Source of the DNA: Brevibacillus brevis
Lineage (GTDB): Bacteria; Bacillota; Bacilli; Brevibacillales; Brevibacillaceae
Length of the DNA: 64,000 nucleotides
Assembly (NCBI RefSeq): GCF_900637055.1
Contig: NZ_LR134338.1
Coordinates: forward strand, 5,977,501-6,041,500
Direction of reading: 5' to 3'
The notes under the pieces were generated by a model that searched no databases, had not been told where the DNA came from, and saw only the letters and a program-made list of their open reading frames with translations. The translations under genes and the position numbers were made by a program. This document shows positions 60,134 through 64,000 of this stretch, piece by piece; the first letter of the stretch is position 1; the number at the start of each line of letters is the position of its first letter.

Positions 60134-61146
60134 GATTGCTCTCCTTCAAACTCATTTTTAGCCTTCGTGAACAACTGTTGGAGGTGCTCTTCTTCTACAT
60201 CTCGCAGTCCCATGTCATTGCGTGGAATGGCAAACGGATCTGTTTCCTGCTTTACGAATCCACGATTGGATGTAAATACATAGCGGTAGCCAGCTTGACG
60301 AGCTGTCTCCAGTACGATTGGACTTGTGTAGCCAAACGGCAACGAGATGACGTCGATCTCTTGCTTCATCCATTCGCTTAAACCGACGCGAGATATACTG
60401 AAATCCACATAGAGGCGGTCCCTGTACTCTTTCTCGTCCTCTAAACGCTGCAAGTCCTTCAGATAGACCGGAGCAGTTTCTGGGCCAAGATCGCCCCACT
60501 CATTTCGTTCTTCCTCTTCATGCAGACTGTACGTATGGGACCCGATTGTAACCAGTCCCGAATGAATCATTTCGTTAACCTGTTGACGCGTAAGTGGTGG
60601 CGTCATATGCTCCCGTTTTCGGTCAGCTACATCTCTTAAGCGCCCCGCAATCGCGAAGTTCACTGAAGGGTAGCCGTATGTACGTAAGATCGGAAATGCT
60701 TCTGTGTAATAACTCTCATACCCATCGTCAAACGTAATCAAAACAGCATTCTCAGTCGGTAAGGTACCCGTCTCCATAAATCGCAGGAACTCCTCCAACG
60801 AAATCGGATTCAGGTCGTTATCATGTAAAAATTTCATGTGTCGGGCAAATTGATCAGGAGCTATGACATACCGCTGATTCGATTGATCCGTGACATGATG
60901 GTACGTCAAAACCACAACCTGATTGTTATACCACTTTTTCGTTTGAACCGCTGCTTCTTCAGTTGGTGTGACGTTTGGCTCAGCATTTTTTGTCTCACTT
61001 ATGCTTATAGACGTATCCACTTGGGGAAAAGGTTGCACTTCTTGTTTATTCTTTTTTTCCAGAAAAGATTCGCCTAACAACCCAATAGCCACTGCAAAAA
61101 ACAAAAAAGTTAGAAACACGATCAGGAAGAGCCTTCTGTTCGGCAA
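60130..61146 (-). CDS. Membrane-anchored polysaccharide deacetylase
   Basis: 338 residues: an N-terminal membrane helix (about 5-26), a linker, then a NodB domain (about 90-320) with VLTYHHVTDQ, ITFDDGYESYYTEAF, IGSHTYSLH and VISLPFGYT. This PgaB/IcaB-like form deacetylates cell-surface polysaccharide. The start is TTG with gaggaggggt. It lies upstream of degS with a 4-base overlap, so possibly co-transcribed. Confidence 0.85.
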   Translation of the reverse strand: MPNRRLFLIVFLTFLFFAVAIGLLGESFLEKKNKQEVQPFPQVDTSISISETKNAEPNVTPTEEAAVQTKKWYNNQVVVLTYHHVTDQSNQRYVIAPDQFARHMKFLHDNDLNPISLEEFLRFMETGTLPTENAVLITFDDGYESYYTEAFPILRTYGYPSVNFAIAGRLRDVADRKREHMTPPLTRQQVNEMIHSGLVTIGSHTYSLHEEEERNEWGDLGPETAPVYLKDLQRLEDEKEYRDRLYVDFSISRVGLSEWMKQEIDVISLPFGYTSPIVLETARQAGYRYVFTSNRGFVKQETDPFAIPRNDMGLRDVEEEHLQQLFTKAKNEFEGEQS

Positions 61147-61247
61147 AAAAACCCCTCCTCTACTTCCTCACTAGGAGATTCGACACAGTCATACAAATTC
61201 CTGTGCAACAATTGACCCAATAATTGGATGACTTAGCTCCTAACATG

Positions 61248-61281
61248 AAAAAGAGCCCAGTAGCAACACCAGGCTCTTTTT
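61248..61281 (-). terminator. Terminator of metK
   Basis: A perfect 10-bp stem aaaaagagcc / ggctcttttt lies right after the metK stop. Confidence 0.85.
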
Positions 61282-61294
61282 ATGTCGTTGAATA

Positions 61295-62500
61295 TTACAG
61301 TTGAGCAGCCTCTTGCTTCAGAACTTCTGCTTTGTCTGTTTGCTCCCAAGGAACATTCAGGTCATTGCGTCCGAAGTGGCCATATGCAGCTGTTTGTTTG
61401 TAGATAGGACGACGCAGGTCAAGCTGCTTGATGATGCCAGCAGGACGCAGGTCGAAGTGTTTGCGAACCAATTTCACCAGATCTTCTTCGGAAATAGTGC
61501 CTGTACCGAATGTATCTACTGCGATGGAAACTGGTTGTGCTACACCAATTGCGTAAGCAACTTGCACTTCGCATTTGTCTGCGAGGCCAGCAGCCACGAT
61601 GTTTTTCGCTACATAACGAGCTGCGTAAGCACCGGAACGGTCAACTTTCGTCGGATCTTTACCGGAGAACGCACCGCCGCCATGACGAGCATAACCGCCG
61701 TAAGTATCTACGATGATTTTGCGGCCAGTCAAGCCAGCATCCCCTTGTGGTCCGCCAATTACGAAACGGCCAGTTGGGTTGATGAAGTATTTGGTTTCAG
61801 CGTCCAACAGTTCAGCTGGAACAACTGGTTTGATTACGTGTTCAACCAGATCTTGCTTGATTTGCTCCAAAGTTGTTTCAGGAGCATGTTGGGTAGAAAT
61901 AACGATGGTATCGATACGAACTGGTTTGTCGCCATCGTACTCAACAGTTACTTGTGTTTTTCCGTCAGGACGGAGGTAAGCAAGTGTTCCGTTTTTACGT
62001 ACTTCAGTCAAACGACGAGCCAATTGGTGGGACATGCTGATCGGAAGTGGCATCAGCTCAGGTGTTTCATTGCAAGCAAAACCAAACATCAAACCTTGGT
62101 CACCAGCACCAATTGCTTCGATCTCAGCGTCAGTCATTTTGCCTTCGCGTGCTTCCAATGCTTGGTCTACACCAAGTGCAATGTCAGCGGACTGCTCGCC
62201 AATTGCAGTAATAACACCGCAAGTGTCAGCGTCAAAACCGAATTTCGCACGGTCATAACCGATTTCACGAATGGTTTCACGAACGAGCTTTTGGATATCC
62301 ACATAAGTGTTTGTAGTGATTTCACCTGCTACGAGAACCAAACCAGTAGTTACGGAAGTTTCGCAAGCTACGCGAGCGTTTGGATCTTTGGACAGGATCG
62401 CATCCAAGATGGAGTCGGAAATTTGGTCACAAATTTTATCCGGATGTCCTTCAGTTACAGATTCGGATGTAAACAGACGACGACCTTTTTGCAAAGCCAT
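61295..62500 (-). CDS. metK: S-adenosylmethionine synthetase
   Basis: A 401-residue MetK that makes SAM from methionine and ATP. SESVTEGHPDKICDQISDSI, GAGDQGLMFGFACNET and the signature GGAFSGKDPTKVDRSGAYAA are all present. aaaggaggtattttctc lies before the ATG. A SAM-I riboswitch with terminator in the leader gives feedback control. Confidence 0.97.
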   Translation of the reverse strand: MALQKGRRLFTSESVTEGHPDKICDQISDSILDAILSKDPNARVACETSVTTGLVLVAGEITTNTYVDIQKLVRETIREIGYDRAKFGFDADTCGVITAIGEQSADIALGVDQALEAREGKMTDAEIEAIGAGDQGLMFGFACNETPELMPLPISMSHQLARRLTEVRKNGTLAYLRPDGKTQVTVEYDGDKPVRIDTIVISTQHAPETTLEQIKQDLVEHVIKPVVPAELLDAETKYFINPTGRFVIGGPQGDAGLTGRKIIVDTYGGYARHGGGAFSGKDPTKVDRSGAYAARYVAKNIVAAGLADKCEVQVAYAIGVAQPVSIAVDTFGTGTISEEDLVKLVRKHFDLRPAGIIKQLDLRRPIYKQTAAYGHFGRNDLNVPWEQTDKAEVLKQEAAQL

Positions 62501-62577
62501 GAGAAAATACCTCCTTTGACCTCATACAAATAGTGTGGTAGCCGAGTCAGGATTTTATCTACGAAAACGCAAATAAA

Positions 62578-62609
62578 AAACCTTTTCCATTTTTAGGAGG
62601 AAAAGGTTT
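62578..62609 (-). terminator. Expression-platform terminator of the metK leader
   Basis: aaaccttttcc and ggaaaaggttt pair, and the minus strand continues with a T run. It lies between the SAM aptamer and metK, so SAM binding would favour this hairpin and stop transcription. Confidence 0.85.
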
Positions 62610-62632
62610 GAGCGTTTTTTGCTTCCTTCATC

Positions 62633-62734
62633 CTCTTATCGGCCAGAACAGATGTCCGTTCTGCTGGTTAGCACCGCTCGATATCGGTTGCCGGGCTTCA
62701 TAGGGCCAGTCCCTCCGCCTGCTCTGGATAAGAG
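62633..62734 (-). promoter_or_regulatory. SAM-I (S-box) riboswitch
   Basis: On the minus strand: P1 arms ctcttatc and gataagag, the core agagcaggcggagggactgg followed by ccctatgaagcccggcaacc, then ggtgctaaccagcagaac and the P4 region. All S-box landmarks are present, including the kink-turn and pseudoknot segments. It controls metK in response to SAM. Confidence 0.95.
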
Positions 62735-62795
62735 TATCCATTACGGATAATAGAATAATTGTTTTTTTCAGAGATGTCAATAGGAAAAATTTTAC

Positions 62796-64000
62796 TTATA
62801 ATTGATAAGCTTTGGAAAGTACCACAACTACCTCGGCGCGAGTTGCCCTTCCATTCGGTTTAAAGGAAGATCCGTACCCACTGAGCCAATTTTTAGATGT
62901 CAAAGCCTCAATGGCAGGAGAAGCCCAATGACTCGTTGGCACATCCTGATAATTCGAGGTACCACGGTTATACATCAAAACATCACGTGCCCGCGCGATC
63001 ATTACCGCCATCTCTGCACGCGATATCGGCTGATCCGGCTTCATTTCATTCTTCGGGTACCCTTTCAAAATTCCTAATTGATAGGCTACACCTAGGTTGT
63101 GATACGCCCAGTGCCGCTTTGGCATATCCCGGAAGGCCGTTTTTCCTGTGTAGGTAGTCGCTACCTTGGAACCGGTCGCACGCATCGATTTAAGCAGCAT
63201 CGTCGCAAACTCTGCACGGGTCACTGCCTGATTCGGCTTGAACGACGCATCATTAAATCCATTTACTATACCGCGAGAGCTTAGTCTGACGATCTCTGAG
63301 CGCGCCCAGTGGTCCGAAATATCGCGATACCCTGCTACCAATTTCTGCTGCGTCACCGTGAGTCGGTACGAATCATATTTGAACGCAGTACCGCTATTGA
63401 GGCGTACATAGTATTTTCCCGGCTGCAAGCGCACCCCGATAATGTCCTTCCCACTATTGGAAAGCTCGGCTACCTCATTCGTCGAAGCAAGTGCATAGTT
63501 CATGTTTCGATCGCTGTAGAGTGCGAAACGAAAGCCACTCTCCACAGGAATATACGGCGCTCGGAATGTCACGTATGATTCGCTATTGACAGTAAATTGG
63601 AACCAGTCGGAATCAGTTGCTGTCGGAATTGTTCCTGACATCACTGTCCCACCGCTTAACGGAGACGCTTTTTGATAGGTATCATTCGGCTCATTGAAAT
63701 CTTTTTTAACTGGCGTGTATCCCAAATCCAGCTGGTATTCGCCATTGACTGCATTCCGCGAATACTCGCTCACACGGATGTAATATTTACCCGGGGAAAC
63801 CTCTTTACTAACCCGCTCTGTCGGATTGTCCTTTGTCCCATTATCGTATAGAGGATCCCAGACTACTGATTTCTGGCCGGGCGCTTGTTTACCAAGACCC
63901 AGCAACAAATCCACTCGCTTGTTGTCAGGGCTAACAGAAACATCTAAATGCCCGTACTCACGAACGTAGTAGGAGAACCAATCCTGATCGCCTTCATCAT
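62796..64000 (-). CDS. SLH-domain surface protein with PPC-type domains (5' end outside window)
   Basis: The frame is open to the window edge, so the gene is partial. The visible 401 codons hold at least two bacterial pre-peptidase C-terminal-like beta domains (DWFSYYVREYG and DWFQFTVNSESYV). Three S-layer homology repeats end the protein (YRDISDHWARSEIVRLSSRG, FRDMPKRHWAYHNLGVAYQL, YQDVPTSHWASPAIEALTSK) and anchor it to the cell-wall polymer. There is no catalytic domain in view; one may lie beyond the edge. Confidence 0.88.
   Translation of the reverse strand, partial: DEGDQDWFSYYVREYGHLDVSVSPDNKRVDLLLGLGKQAPGQKSVVWDPLYDNGTKDNPTERVSKEVSPGKYYIRVSEYSRNAVNGEYQLDLGYTPVKKDFNEPNDTYQKASPLSGGTVMSGTIPTATDSDWFQFTVNSESYVTFRAPYIPVESGFRFALYSDRNMNYALASTNEVAELSNSGKDIIGVRLQPGKYYVRLNSGTAFKYDSYRLTVTQQKLVAGYRDISDHWARSEIVRLSSRGIVNGFNDASFKPNQAVTRAEFATMLLKSMRATGSKVATTYTGKTAFRDMPKRHWAYHNLGVAYQLGILKGYPKNEMKPDQPISRAEMAVMIARARDVLMYNRGTSNYQDVPTSHWASPAIEALTSKNWLSGYGSSFKPNGRATRAEVVVVLSKAYQL

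Noticed and set aside
61301..62533. Long open frame opposite metK (410 codons)
   Set aside because: It is the shadow of a GC-biased conserved gene. The product is Cys/Ser-rich, with no ribosome site and no domain.
1..64000. tRNA, rRNA genes or complete insertion sequences
   Set aside because: None seen. No tRNA cloverleaf, no rRNA-like stretch, and no transposase gene was found on either strand.

Overview
The window looks like the chromosome of a spore-forming Firmicute, most likely Brevibacillus or a close Paenibacillaceae relative. This is inferred from gene order and protein character, not from a database search. Both flanks are ordinary chromosome. The left flank (1-4.4 kb) is the conserved sporulation/germination block pdaB, kbaA, gerD, salA/mrp and cwlD, followed by the last 21 codons of rpsI. 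The right flank (56.7-64 kb) holds the 5' part of comFA, a small membrane-protein gene, degU, degS, a secreted polysaccharide deacetylase, metK behind a SAM-I riboswitch, and an S-layer-homology protein that runs off the edge.

Between the flanks lies about 52 kb of mobile DNA. The core, about 17.3-56.7 kb, is a complete-looking temperate phage. Nearly all of it is transcribed leftward. From right to left it has a large serine integrase, a CI-type repressor and an opposing Cro-type gene across a repeat-rich operator, small early genes, a replication set (initiator, DnaC-type loader, DnaB helicase), regulators (ORF6N/ORF6C protein, sigma-like HTH protein), a ParB-methyltransferase fusion, a lambda-like head module (Nu1, GpA, GpB, ClpP-type protease, decoration protein, capsid E), and a P2-like contractile tail. 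The tail includes sheath, tube, a frameshifted chaperone pair, tape measure, X, D, V, U, W, J and I. Fibre genes, a virion polysaccharide deacetylase, holin and endolysin end the late operon.

The left arm (4.4-17.3 kb) and the 43-47 kb interval carry accessory genes of lower GC by eye. They include a secreted HNH nuclease with a SUKH immunity gene, a second secreted toxin-like protein with a putative immunity gene, an HTH-TPR (RRNPP-type) regulator followed by a 36-residue exported peptide, a thermonuclease, an Mrr-like nuclease, a YolD-like gene with LexA-type boxes, a collagen-like beta-helix protein, an unrecognised three-gene operon with a membrane protein, and a strongly folded intergenic RNA candidate.

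The most striking structural point is that the two ends do not match. The right end interrupts comFA in front of its Walker A motif, but the left end abuts the 3' end of rpsI and shows no comFA 3' half. Both broken genes point the same way. That is what a recombination between an element at rpsI and a prophage at comFA, on opposite replichores, would leave, although an assembly join would look the same.
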